From Caballeronia ptereochthonis (lineage in GTDB: Bacteria > Pseudomonadota > Gammaproteobacteria > Burkholderiales > Burkholderiaceae), in contig NZ_FCOB02000023.1 in NCBI RefSeq assembly GCF_001545075.1, positions 62,001-126,000 on the forward strand: a stretch of DNA of 64,000 bases, read 5' to 3'. This document shows positions 18,631 to 27,290 of the stretch, one piece after another. The number at the start of each line of letters is the position of its first letter. Position 1 is the first letter of the stretch. Under the pieces are notes generated by a model. That model did no database searches, had not been told where the DNA came from, and saw nothing but the letters and a program-made list of their open reading frames with translations. A program made the translations under genes and the position numbers.

Positions 18631-19409
18631 GATCTCGCCTCCTGCAACGCCTGACGCGTCGCCTTCAACAACCACATCACGTCCGCGCCGATCGCGACGA
18701 GCTTGATGCCCGCCTGCGCGTACTGCTTCGCACTCGCAGCATCGAGCGCGAAGATGCCGCTCGCGATGCCCGCGCGATTCGCCGCATCGACGATCTTCGT
18801 GATCGCCGCCTGCACGTCGGGATGCTTGCCATCCCCGAGATGACCGAGGCTCGCCGCGAGATCCGCCGGTCCGATGAACAGGCAATCGATGCCCGGCGTC
18901 GCGGCGATCTCGTCGACGGCTTCGAGCGCCGCCACGGACTCGATCTGCAGGATGGTCGCGATCTGCGCGTTCGCGGTCGTCACATAGTCGCGTCGCATTC
19001 CATATGCCGCGGCGCGCACCGCGCCCGCGACGCCGCGCAGGCCCAGAAGCGCCGCCTCGGTCGGATATTGCGTGAGCCGGACGATGCGCGCGGCATCCTC
19101 CGCCGATTGCACGTTCGGGAACATCAACGTGCGTGCGCCGGCATCGAGCGCGCGCTTCACGAGCCAGCCTTCGTTGGTCGGCACGCGCACGATCGGCTCG
19201 CTCGGCAGATGCGCGGCGGCGATCGCACGCAGTTGCGCGACCACGTCGCCGCTATCGTTCGGCGAGTGCTCCATGTCGATGCACAGCCAGTCGAAACCCG
19301 CGTGCGCAAGCGCTTCGGCGGCGTCGGCGCTGCCGAGCGAAAGCCACAGGCCGAACAACGTGCCCGATTCGGAAAGGCGTTGCTTGATGGGATTCGTGAA
19401 TGTGCTCAT
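18627..19409 (-). CDS. HpcH/HpaI-family class II aldolase
   Basis: A 260-residue metal-dependent pyruvate aldolase related to 2-dehydro-3-deoxyglucarate aldolase (GarL) and HpaI. Motifs seen: GLWLSLGSADAAEALAHAGFDW, CIDMEHSPND (with catalytic His nearby), VRVPTNEGWLVKRALDAGA, LQIESVAALEAVDEIAA (metal-binding Glu) and FIGPADLAASLG (metal-binding Asp region). It cleaves a 2-keto-3-deoxy sugar acid to pyruvate plus an aldehyde; the substrate is not determinable here. Confidence 0.88.
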   Translation of the reverse strand: MSTFTNPIKQRLSESGTLFGLWLSLGSADAAEALAHAGFDWLCIDMEHSPNDSGDVVAQLRAIAAAHLPSEPIVRVPTNEGWLVKRALDAGARTLMFPNVQSAEDAARIVRLTQYPTEAALLGLRGVAGAVRAAAYGMRRDYVTTANAQIATILQIESVAALEAVDEIAATPGIDCLFIGPADLAASLGHLGDGKHPDVQAAITKIVDAANRAGIASGIFALDAASAKQYAQAGIKLVAIGADVMWLLKATRQALQEARS

Positions 19410-19597
19410 CGCGCGGCTCCTTCGGGTGTTTGAAGGGCGGCCGCGTGCGGCCTCGGGCAAGACAACGAGGGAAGATGTGACGGCATGCGCGCGCTCCGTG
19501 TCTCGTCGCCTCGGTGTCGGGCGACTCATCGGACGATCATACCGTGACAAAGGACCGGACGTCGGACGCTCTCCTGGTCGCGATTGCGCGGAAAAAA

Positions 19598-20044
19598 TCA
19601 GCCGCGTTCGACGTCGGCCCAGCAGTTCGGCGTCTCGTAAAGACGCAAGCGCTTGAGCTTCAGATTGACGCCGTAATGGGCATCGTAGACGTCCGCGAGA
19701 ATGGCGAACGCCACGGCCGCCATGTTTTCGACGGTCGGAATCCGGTCCAGCACGACGGTCTTGTGATCCGAGAGCGTTTGCAGGAATTCCCGCACTTTGA
19801 CGTCGCCTTCGTAGACGATGAACGCATGATCCCACTTGTTGACGAGATGCTCCATCGCCAGTGCCTTGACGTCGGCGAAGTCCATCACCATGCCGCGGTC
19901 GGGCGCGCCTTCCACATCGACGAGATCGCCCTGGAGCGTGATTTCCACCACGTAGCGATGCCCGTGCAGGTTGCGGCACTGGCTGCGGTGATCGGGAATG
20001 CGGTGGCCCGCGTCGAATTCGAGTTTTCGGGTAATCGTCTGCAC
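19598..20044 (-). CDS. queD: 6-carboxy-5,6,7,8-tetrahydropterin synthase
   Basis: QueD converts dihydroneopterin triphosphate to 6-carboxytetrahydropterin, feeding QueE and QueC toward preQ0/queuosine. The 148-residue frame starts with GTG at 20044 (no ATG nearby) and shows zinc-binding His in FDAGHRI and LHGHRY, with a Cys in SQCRN next to them. A small gap separates it from queE upstream. Operon order is queC-queE-queD. Confidence 0.92.
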   Translation of the reverse strand: MQTITRKLEFDAGHRIPDHRSQCRNLHGHRYVVEITLQGDLVDVEGAPDRGMVMDFADVKALAMEHLVNKWDHAFIVYEGDVKVREFLQTLSDHKTVVLDRIPTVENMAAVAFAILADVYDAHYGVNLKLKRLRLYETPNCWADVERG

Positions 20045-20061
20045 GTCGGCTGACCGTCTTA

Positions 20062-20694
20062 TCAGGGGATGTTCAAATATTTGTGCGTCTGCATCGACAG
20101 GCGCCACTTCGGATGGCGCTTGCACCAGTCGATCGCCAGCTTCGTGTTGATGTCGCGCGACGGGCCGTCCATCGGTTGCACGAGGAAATAGTCGAAGTCG
20201 AGCTTCTCGTACTCGGCAAGACGCTGGTTGTCCTGCGGCACCACGACCTTCAGTTCGTTGCCCTTCGTCACGACGAGCTGCGCGTCGGCCTTCGGGCTCA
20301 CGCAAATCCAATCGATGCTTTCGAGCACGGGCAGCGAGCCGTTCGTCTCGATCGCCATTTCGAAACCCGCTTCGTGCAGGGCATCGACGAAAGGCTGGTC
20401 GATCTGGAGCATCGGCTCGCCGCCGGTGCACACGACGAACCTGTGCGCCGCGCCCTCCGGCCACAACGACGCGATCTTCGCGACGAGTTCCGCCGGTGTC
20501 CTGTACTTGCCGCCGTTCTCGCCGTCGGTGCCGACGAAATCGGTATCGCAGAATTGGCAGACGGCGTCCGCGCGATCTTCCTCGCGCCCCGACCACAGGT
20601 TGCAGCCCGCGAAACGGCAGAACACGGCCGGACGGCCGGCATTGGCGCCTTCGCCCTGCAACGTGTAGAAAATTTCCTTTACCGCATACGTCAT
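20062..20694 (-). CDS. queE: 7-carboxy-7-deazaguanine synthase (radical SAM)
   Basis: QueE rearranges 6-carboxytetrahydropterin to 7-carboxy-7-deazaguanine using SAM and a 4Fe-4S cluster. At 210 residues it has FYTLQGEGANAGRPAVFCRF. Its cluster-binding loop is CX14CX2C (CNLWSGREEDRADAVCQFC) rather than the classical CX3CX2C; this expanded loop is established for Burkholderia multivorans QueE. The ATG at 20694 (MTYAVKEIFYTLQG) is preferred over longer in-frame starts. Confidence 0.93.
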   Translation of the reverse strand: MTYAVKEIFYTLQGEGANAGRPAVFCRFAGCNLWSGREEDRADAVCQFCDTDFVGTDGENGGKYRTPAELVAKIASLWPEGAAHRFVVCTGGEPMLQIDQPFVDALHEAGFEMAIETNGSLPVLESIDWICVSPKADAQLVVTKGNELKVVVPQDNQRLAEYEKLDFDYFLVQPMDGPSRDINTKLAIDWCKRHPKWRLSMQTHKYLNIP

Positions 20695-20722
20695 GACTGC
20701 CCTGTGAACCTCGAATAAAAAA

Positions 20723-21457
20723 TCAAACCGGCGCGGTGGTGACCTGCTCGCCCGCGCGATACGCCTCGTAGCCGCGCTTGCGCAGCTTGCATGCCGGGCA
20801 CTGGCCGCAACCGAAACCCCAGTCGTGCAATTCCGCGCGCTCGCCGACATAACATGTGTGCGTTTCGACGCGGATCAATTCGACCAGCGCCTCGCCGCCC
20901 AGCGTTTCCGCGAGACGCCATGTGTCGGCCTTATCGAGCCACATGAGCGGCGTTTCCAGCGCGTAGCGCGTCTCCATCCCGAGATTGAGCGCGACTTGCA
21001 GCGCCTTCATCGTGTCGTCGCGGCAATCCGGATAGCCGGAGAAATCGGTCTCGCACATGCCGCCCACCAGCACTTTCAGCCCGCGTCGATACGCCACCGC
21101 CGCCGCGATCGTCATGAACAGCAGATTGCGGCCCGGCACGAACGTATTGGGCAGACCGCTCGCCGTGTTCTGGATCTCGATCTCGCGCGTCATCGCGGTA
21201 TCGCTGATCGCGCCGAGTATCGACAAGTCGATCATGTGATCTTCGCCGAGACGCTCCGCCCATTGCGGAAACGCGCTCGCGATTGCCGCGCGGAAACCGT
21301 CACGGCACTCCAGTTCGACGCGATGCCGCTGTCCATAATCGAAGCCGAGCGTCTCGACCGTCTTGTAGCGTTCGAGCGCCCACGCGAGGCAAGTGGCCGA
21401 GTCCTGGCCGCCGGAGAACAGCACGAGCGCGCTGTCTTTAGCGTCTATCCGAGTCAC
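20723..21457 (-). CDS. queC: 7-cyano-7-deazaguanine (preQ0) synthase
   Basis: ATP-dependent ligase turning 7-carboxy-7-deazaguanine and ammonia into preQ0. The PP-loop is LFSGGQDSATCLAWAL. The C-terminal zinc-binding cysteines are in CYVGERAELHDWGFGCGQC and PACK. I chose the GTG at 21457 (244 residues) because GGAG lies eight bases upstream; an ATG at 21505 would add 16 residues that look non-conserved. First gene of the que operon. Confidence 0.92.
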   Translation of the reverse strand: MTRIDAKDSALVLFSGGQDSATCLAWALERYKTVETLGFDYGQRHRVELECRDGFRAAIASAFPQWAERLGEDHMIDLSILGAISDTAMTREIEIQNTASGLPNTFVPGRNLLFMTIAAAVAYRRGLKVLVGGMCETDFSGYPDCRDDTMKALQVALNLGMETRYALETPLMWLDKADTWRLAETLGGEALVELIRVETHTCYVGERAELHDWGFGCGQCPACKLRKRGYEAYRAGEQVTTAPV

Positions 21458-21689
21458 CGTGAAAACTCCGTACTCCGTGATTGAGATTGGCGTCGCGCGC
21501 CGCACTGGCAGCCGGAGTCACCGGACTTGGGCGCTGAGCGGCGCGGGCAGCGACGCCCTGCGAGTCCAGTATAGGCCGCCGACCTTCGCCCGGACGCGCA
21601 CGCCTTTTATGCCGCCCATAGCGGAACGGGAGAAGGCTCGCCGAGCGTAGCGGAATGACTTCGGCGCATCGCGCGAACGATTCGGAGCG

Positions 21690-21734
21690 TCGAAAAGAAA
21701 AGGACTTGCGGGTCCGAGGACGAGGCAAGTCCTT
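21690..21734 (-). terminator. Orphan intrinsic terminator upstream of queC
   Basis: A 10-bp perfect inverted repeat (AAGGACTTGC / GCAAGTCCTT, 15-base loop at 21710-21724) is followed on the minus strand by TTTTCTTTTC. No annotated minus-strand gene ends here: queC starts 243 bases further on. It could end a small RNA, or act as an attenuator in a long queC leader. Confidence 0.5.
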
Positions 21735-22067
21735 AATTCGACGCGAATTTTAGCACGGAGCGCGATCGTGCGCCGGCTCGGGCGCGGATGTTCGTGGTGG
21801 CGGCGCGCCGGTTGCCATCGCGGGTGATTCGTTTTCGGCGCCGCCGCTCGAGCAATGACCGACCCGCGTTTGCCTGCAAATCCAGTCAGGTTCTCTGCCA
21901 CTGGTTTCCGGCAAAAATTGCACAATCCCAAATAAATAAATCGGCAATATTTGGAAACCAGCTAAACCCTCAGAACATTCGGCCGATAAACAGGCATAGA
22001 TACCTGAGACATCCAGATCAACCTGCAATTCTTCCCGAAGTCGAATCATCGTAGGTTTTGCGTCAAC

Positions 22068-22091
22068 TTGCATGCAAACGTTTGCATGCAA
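22068..22091. promoter_or_regulatory. 24-bp perfect palindrome, LacI/GalR-type operator candidate
   Basis: The arms TTGCATGCAAAC and GTTTGCATGCAA are exact reverse complements with no spacer. The centre GCAAACGTTTGC matches the style of LacI/PurR-family operators (central CG). It lies about 310 bases upstream of the hydrolase start, plausible for sugar-responsive repression, though the regulator is not in the window. Confidence 0.6.
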
Positions 22092-22399
22092 TGGTGCGCG
22101 CCGAGCTTTCTTCGTGCCGACCGATAGGGAAGTCCACGGGCTGTAATCAGACGTTTCGACGTGCCGGCGCAACCGGCGCGGGCTTGGCTTTCCGGCAGCG
22201 TCCGTCGTGGAGTCGGACGTTCCTGCCCTCTCACAGGGATCGTTCATTCGGACTCCGAATGACTACCGCTCCCAACACCCTCCCGCAGGGTCAAGCGGGA
22301 TCGTTGGTCCGTTTTCGATCCGCCCGCTCCGCGGCGCTCCGGCAGACGCACCGAATTCGTCGAATCATCAAATCTATATCAGTTGTACTTATTAATAGC

Positions 22400-23794
22400 A
22401 TGAAGAATTCCAGCCAAACTTCTTTTTTCACCGTTCAGCGCGTCTTTTCCGCGCCGAAGGCGAGCCTGATCGCCGCCGCGGTCGCGACCAGCCTCATGCT
22501 CGCCGCGTGCGGCGGCGGTAGCGCCAGCGACGCCTTCGATACGGCTTCGACCGTCGATGCGGCCTCCCGTAACACCACCGCCTTCGCGGTGACGTCGCCG
22601 GCGGCCAACGCCACCGTCTCCGGCACCGTGACGGTGAAGGGCACGACCGGATCGAAATGGGCGAAGGTCTCCGTCGTCGACATGACGACCGGTAACAAGG
22701 TCGCGCGTGACGCCACGCCGGCGAACGGCTCGTTCTCGACGACCGTCGACACGACGCGCCAGGTCAACGGCAATCACACCTGGCAGATCACCGCCACGGA
22801 CTCGACGGGCGGCACACGCTCGGTGCAGAACGTGAGCGTCGTCGTCAACAACACGAAGGCGACCACGCCGACGACCGCCAAGATCTTCTACGGCGCGAAC
22901 GGCCACAACAACGAAGGCGGCGCGTACGACATCTCCAGCCCGGCCTTGCAGCTTTCGCAGTTGCAGGATCTCGGCGTGAAGATGTACCGCAACGAGGTGT
23001 TCAGCGAGTGGGGCGCGAACAAGCTCGCGGGCATGGCGAAGACGATGGCGGCGGGCGGCGTGACCGTGTACCCGGTGATGCTGATGGGCCTCGACTTCAA
23101 CAGCGAGACCGACGCCTACAACGCGGGCTATCAGCTCGGCGTATGGACGGCCACCGCGTACAAATACCCGTACTACGAAGTGACCAACGAACTCGAAGCG
23201 GACGCGCTCGTCGGCAACGTGGACGGCGTCTATCCGGAGCACTTCGACAACACGAAGTTCCAGATTGCGCGCGGCGTGATCCGCGGCATGATCGCCGGCA
23301 TCAAGTCGGTCGATACGAACGGCAAGATCATCATGGGCGGCGGCGCGTGGATGCACTATGCCTTCGACCAGATGCTCGCCAACGGCACGCAGCCTGACGG
23401 CACGACGGGTCATCCGGTCGTGAACTGGGACATCACCGCGTGGCACTGGTACTCGGATCAGGGCGACATCACGAACGCGTGCGGCGGTACGGGCTGTCAC
23501 GACATCCTCGCGACGCTGCAACAGCTCGGCAAGCCGATCTGGATCAACGAGTTCGGCGTGCGTCCGTGGTATGGCACCGATCAGCAGATCGCGTCGTATC
23601 TCGTCGGCAACCAGATGATGGCGCAGTTCGTTGCTGTGGCGTCGAAGTACAACATCCAGGCGCTCCAGACGTACGAACTGTACGACGATCCGGCGGGCGG
23701 CGAAGGCGCGTACGGTCTGCTCATGAACGACGGCAAGACGCCGAAGGCGGCCTACACGGCGTTCAAGAACTTCGTGGCGGCCAATCCGAAGTAA
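22400..23794 (+). CDS. Lipoprotein with Ig-like domain and GH-A-type glycosidase domain
   Basis: 464 residues. The N-terminal hydrophobic stretch ends in the lipobox LMLAAC-G (about residues 29-35), so it is probably anchored in an envelope membrane. A bacterial Ig-like domain follows at about 65-150 (VTSPAANATVSGTVTVKG). A TIM-barrel glycosidase-like domain occupies the rest, with NE at E264 (YYEVTNELEAD, acid/base candidate) and E384 (WINEFGVRPW, nucleophile candidate). This two-Glu layout fits clan GH-A (GH5/GH39-like); family and substrate are unknown. A palindromic operator lies upstream. Confidence 0.8.
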   Translation: MKNSSQTSFFTVQRVFSAPKASLIAAAVATSLMLAACGGGSASDAFDTASTVDAASRNTTAFAVTSPAANATVSGTVTVKGTTGSKWAKVSVVDMTTGNKVARDATPANGSFSTTVDTTRQVNGNHTWQITATDSTGGTRSVQNVSVVVNNTKATTPTTAKIFYGANGHNNEGGAYDISSPALQLSQLQDLGVKMYRNEVFSEWGANKLAGMAKTMAAGGVTVYPVMLMGLDFNSETDAYNAGYQLGVWTATAYKYPYYEVTNELEADALVGNVDGVYPEHFDNTKFQIARGVIRGMIAGIKSVDTNGKIIMGGGAWMHYAFDQMLANGTQPDGTTGHPVVNWDITAWHWYSDQGDITNACGGTGCHDILATLQQLGKPIWINEFGVRPWYGTDQQIASYLVGNQMMAQFVAVASKYNIQALQTYELYDDPAGGEGAYGLLMNDGKTPKAAYTAFKNFVAANPK

Positions 23795-23835
23795 GGACGG
23801 CGGCTCTGTGCCGGGCCGCGCGCGCTGAAAAGGAA

Positions 23836-23871
23836 ACGGGCAGGTTGCTTGCGCGATCTGCCCGTTTTTTT
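23836..23871 (+). terminator. Intrinsic terminator after the glycoside hydrolase
   Basis: An 8-bp stem ACGGGCAG/CTGCCCGT with a 14-base loop is followed by TTTTTTT, 42 bases after the stop codon. Confidence 0.85.
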
Positions 23872-23923
23872 GCGTTCGCACACGACGACGCCGTCATACG
23901 AGCAATATCGTGCGCGAAAATAG

Positions 23924-23959
23924 AAAAAGCCCGAGAGCGATAACACTCTCGGGCTTTTT
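23924..23959. terminator. Bidirectional terminator next to tRNA-Phe
   Basis: A 14-bp perfect stem (AAAAAGCCCGAGAG with its complement) and an eight-base loop, flanked by an A run on the left and a T run on the right. It lies directly downstream of the minus-strand tRNA-Phe and can also stop plus-strand transcription. Confidence 0.85.
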
Positions 23960-23965
23960 GCATTC

Positions 23966-24041
23966 TGGTGGCCTGGGGCGGAATCGAACCACCGACACGC
24001 GGATTTTCAATCCGCTGCTCTACCAACTGAGCTACCGGGCC
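23966..24041 (-). tRNA. tRNA-Phe (anticodon GAA)
   Basis: A 76-base cloverleaf on the minus strand with encoded CCA. D-arm GCTCAGTTGGTAGAGC, anticodon stem-loop CGGAT-TGAAAAT-CCGCG with GAA, T-loop TTCGATT. The acceptor stem pairs GGCCCGG with CCAGGCC, leaving one C5-A68 mismatch. Confidence 0.95.
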
Positions 24042-24124
24042 AACGAAGAAGTGAGACTATAGCAGAGACCATTGCGCCCCTCAAGCCCCCCTGCGTATTT
24101 TTCCAAAATTGTTCGGGATCGGAC

Positions 24125-24838
24125 TCAGACCTCGTTCTTGTTCTTGCCGAGATCGACGCCCAACTGCTTGAGCTTGCGATACAGGTGCGTGCGCTCCAGA
24201 CCCGTCTTCTCCGCCACGCGCGTCATGCTGCCGTTCTCGCGCGCGAGGTGGTACTCGAAATACGCGCGCTCGAACGCATCGCGCGCATCGCGCAACGGGA
24301 TGTCGAACGAGATGGACGCGGTCTGTCCCGTCTGACCCTGCGCCCCGCCGCTCGCTGCCGCATCATGCGATGCATTCAAGGCGGAAGCCGTCGGCAACGC
24401 AGCCGCCACCGGCACCCCCGATGCACTCGCGCTCGCCGGCGGCTTCGCCGCTGCGGCCGTGGGCGGAGCAGCGGTGCCATGCGCGAGGCCCTGCTCGACG
24501 GCCTTCAGCAGCTTCTGCAGCGCGATCGGCTTTTCGAGGAAGTTGAGCGCGCCGATCTTCGTCGCTTCGACGGCCGTGTCGATGGTCGCGTGGCCGGACA
24601 TCATGATCACCGGCATCGTGAGTTTGCCCTGCGCGGCCCACTCTTTCAGAAGGGTCACACCGTCGGTATCGGGCATCCAGATGTCGAGCAATACGAGATC
24701 GGGCGTCTGCTGTAGACGGTAGTCGCGCGCGTGCTGCGCGTTTTCCGCCACATCAACGACATGGCCTTCGTCGCTCAGGATCTCCGAGAGCAGTTCCCGG
24801 ATCCCCATTTCATCGTCTACCACCAGGATGGTTGCCAT
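24125..24838 (-). CDS. NtrX-like response regulator without AAA+ domain
   Basis: 237 residues. The receiver domain (1-120) has the acidic pair DDE at 8-10, phospho-acceptor D52 (LLDIWMPDTDG) and Lys near 103 (FLEKP). A low-complexity Ala-rich linker follows. The C-terminus is a Fis-type HTH (ARENGSMTRVAEKTGLERTH, LYRKLKQLGVDL). The sigma54-interacting AAA+ domain of canonical NtrX is absent, so it cannot activate sigma54 promoters in the usual way and more likely acts as a direct DNA-binding regulator. It starts immediately after the partner kinase. Confidence 0.9.
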   Translation of the reverse strand: MATILVVDDEMGIRELLSEILSDEGHVVDVAENAQHARDYRLQQTPDLVLLDIWMPDTDGVTLLKEWAAQGKLTMPVIMMSGHATIDTAVEATKIGALNFLEKPIALQKLLKAVEQGLAHGTAAPPTAAAAKPPASASASGVPVAAALPTASALNASHDAAASGGAQGQTGQTASISFDIPLRDARDAFERAYFEYHLARENGSMTRVAEKTGLERTHLYRKLKQLGVDLGKNKNEV

Positions 24839-27268
24839 TTACGCTGCCCTTGTCTGCACTGTTGCTTTTGTCGTTCCCTGATTCGCTGTCGCACCGACGC
24901 CCGGAGGCGTTGCGCCGGGCGCGGCGGTATCGTCCGCGAGTTGTAGAAACAGAATCGATATCTGCGCCCCTTCGACCACATCCGCCGTCCTCGAGCGGTT
25001 GCGTATGTCGATGCGCGCGCCGTGCTCGTCGACGATCTTCTTTACCGTTGCAAGTCCCAGGCCCGTGCCTTTCGCTTTCGTCGTCACGTAAGGCTCGAAA
25101 GCGCGCGAGAGAATGCGCGCCGGAAAACCCGGGCCGTTATCCGAGACCGTCAGACGAACCGCGACACGCGCGTGCCCCGATGCATCGGGCTCGCCATATT
25201 CTACTGTCCTCGTTTCGAGCAGGACGTGCGGCTCCGCCACTTCCGCCACCGCATCCTGCGCGTTCTGGAGCAGGTTGTGGATCACCTGGCGGATCTGCGT
25301 CGCATCGCCGCGAATCACCGGCAGTTTGGCGAGATCGATCTTGATCGGGCTCTTGCCCTCTTCGATGCCGTAGAGCGTCAGCACTTCGGCAACGAGATCG
25401 TTCAGTTGCAGGTTGCCGAGGACCGCGGGCGGCGTGCGGGCATATTCGCGGAAGTCGTCGACCATCTGCTTCATCGCCTGCACCTGATTCACGATGGTCG
25501 TCGACGCGCGCTTGAGCACGTCGGCGTCCTGTGGCGCAAGTTTATCCGCGAGCTTCATCTGCAGGCGCTCGGCCGAAAGCTGAATGGGCGTGAGCGGGTT
25601 CTTGATCTCGTGCGCGAGCCGCCGTGCGACTTCGCCCCACGCCACGGAACGCTGTGCGGAGATAACGTCGGAGATGTCGTCGAACACGACCACGTAGCCG
25701 GTCGTCTCCGCATCGTCGGATTCGCTTTCGGTCACGCTCAGCAGCTGCGTTCCGCGTACGAGCAGCGTCAGCGGATCGTTCTCGCCCGGCACGGTCACCG
25801 CGACCTGCTGCTGCCAGTGCCCACGATCGCCGACCGGATGCCCGCTGCCGACCGCCGCCGCGTCACGCTCGGCAAATGCCTTTCTCACCATCGCGCCGAA
25901 CTCGGCGAGCGCGTCGATCTGATCGAGCGGCTGATTGAGCAGCGCGCCGAACGGCTGACGGAAGATGCGCTCCGCGCCGCGGTTCGCGGTGGTCAGGCGG
26001 AACTGGCGATCGAACACGAACACGCCCGCCGTCAGATTCGCGAGGATGCTCTCCAAATACGCCTTCGAATGTTCGAGCGCAATACGATTGTTCTCAACAG
26101 CCGCGCGTGCTTCGGAAAGCTGGCGCGTCATCGCATTGAAGGACTGCGTGAGGAAGCCGAGTTCATCGCGCGAATTGATCTCGCGCTTGGGCGTGTAGTC
26201 GCCTTCCGCCACTTCCTTCGTGCCCTGCGCGAGCAGGAACAGCGGACGCGCGAGCTGATTGCCCAGCGCGAGCGCGAGCATCATCGCGATGAAGGTCGCC
26301 AGAAACAGCGCGAGCGTCAGCGTGCCGATATACATCTTGCGCAAGCCGGTGCGCCCGAGCCGCTTTTCCTGATACTCGCGATACGCGCGCTGCACGGCAT
26401 CGGCGTTGCGCGCGAGTTCCTGGCTGACCGGCTGCTCGATCTGCAGGTAGCGGTCGACGTGCTGGAATTCGGTGGTCGTCGTCGGATCTGGGATCTTCGC
26501 GATCACGCGCAGCCGCAGCGCGCCCTTCGGCCCGTTCGACTTCGGATCGCCGTCGATCTCCCCTTCGATCGCGCCATACGGATGATCCTGCGCCGCCTTC
26601 AGCATCGTGCTGGTCGGCTCGTTCGTCGGCAGGAGCGCATAGTAATTGCCCGATGCCTGCGCGACCGTGCGCAAGCCCGACACACGCTGCGAGCCGTTGC
26701 TCGACGCCAGATCCTCGCGGTTGTACTGATCACGCGGCCGCTCGAATACGACAGCATCCTGCACGTTGTACTGATCGCGCAGGCGCAAAAGCGCGAGCGT
26801 GAGACTCGAGGGATCGGCGCTTGCGAGCTGATCGCTCATCTGCCGGCCGCGGTTCCTGAAATCGGCGAGCGAGTTCTCGAGCATGCCGCGCCCGAGCGTC
26901 AGGCCCGACGTGAGCGCGGTCTCGACGTTGACGTCGAACCACGACTCGATACTGCGCGACACGAACTGATACGAAACCACATAGATGATCGCGCCCGGCA
27001 CCACGCCGACGAGCGCGAAGATGAACGCGAGCTTCGCGAGCAAGCGCGTGCCGAAGCGCCCCTGCCTCACGCGCGACACGATGATCACGAACAGGCTGAT
27101 GACGATCAGCATGAAGATGAGCGCCACCGCGACGTTCGCGGCGTAGAGCCAGCCGTAGTAGCGGTCGAAGAACTCGGTGTTCGCGCTCGCGAGCGCGAGC
27201 ATCACGAGCAGCAGGACTGCCGTGAGCGCAACCGTCGAGACCAGCAACCGAACGACGAAACTCTTCAT
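24839..27268 (-). CDS. NtrY-like membrane sensor histidine kinase
   Basis: 809 residues from the ATG at 27268 (MKSFVVRLLVSTVALTAVLLLV). Membrane segments near the N-terminus, a periplasmic sensor region to about residue 300, a further span, HAMP (LARPLFLLAQGTKEVAEGDYTP), PAS (GVFVFDRQFRLTTANRGAERIF), HisKA with phospho-His in LAHEIKNPLTPIQL, and HATPase with NLLQNAQDAV, DNGPGFP and GTGLGLATVKK. The stop abuts the start of the cognate regulator. Family members are linked to nitrogen or redox sensing; the signal here is unknown. Confidence 0.92.
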   Translation of the reverse strand: MKSFVVRLLVSTVALTAVLLLVMLALASANTEFFDRYYGWLYAANVAVALIFMLIVISLFVIIVSRVRQGRFGTRLLAKLAFIFALVGVVPGAIIYVVSYQFVSRSIESWFDVNVETALTSGLTLGRGMLENSLADFRNRGRQMSDQLASADPSSLTLALLRLRDQYNVQDAVVFERPRDQYNREDLASSNGSQRVSGLRTVAQASGNYYALLPTNEPTSTMLKAAQDHPYGAIEGEIDGDPKSNGPKGALRLRVIAKIPDPTTTTEFQHVDRYLQIEQPVSQELARNADAVQRAYREYQEKRLGRTGLRKMYIGTLTLALFLATFIAMMLALALGNQLARPLFLLAQGTKEVAEGDYTPKREINSRDELGFLTQSFNAMTRQLSEARAAVENNRIALEHSKAYLESILANLTAGVFVFDRQFRLTTANRGAERIFRQPFGALLNQPLDQIDALAEFGAMVRKAFAERDAAAVGSGHPVGDRGHWQQQVAVTVPGENDPLTLLVRGTQLLSVTESESDDAETTGYVVVFDDISDVISAQRSVAWGEVARRLAHEIKNPLTPIQLSAERLQMKLADKLAPQDADVLKRASTTIVNQVQAMKQMVDDFREYARTPPAVLGNLQLNDLVAEVLTLYGIEEGKSPIKIDLAKLPVIRGDATQIRQVIHNLLQNAQDAVAEVAEPHVLLETRTVEYGEPDASGHARVAVRLTVSDNGPGFPARILSRAFEPYVTTKAKGTGLGLATVKKIVDEHGARIDIRNRSRTADVVEGAQISILFLQLADDTAAPGATPPGVGATANQGTTKATVQTRAA

Positions 27269-27290
27269 GTCAGTGCGGCCGCGTCGAAAT

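Larger units (their letters stand above)
21458..22399. promoter_or_regulatory. Long intergenic region between queC and the glycoside hydrolase
   Basis: 942 bases with no protein gene I can support. It contains the orphan minus-strand terminator (21690-21734), a short palindrome AATTCG-ACG-CGAATT (21735-21749), an AT-richer tract around 21915-22050 and the 24-bp perfect palindrome at 22068-22091. It should hold the queC promoter and the hydrolase promoter, but no confident -35/-10 pair was identified. Confidence 0.5.

Noticed and set aside
21458..21700. preQ1 riboswitch in the queC leader
   Set aside because: I could not identify the aptamer's conserved core near the queC start. Only the distant hairpin at 21690-21734 was seen, so no riboswitch is called.
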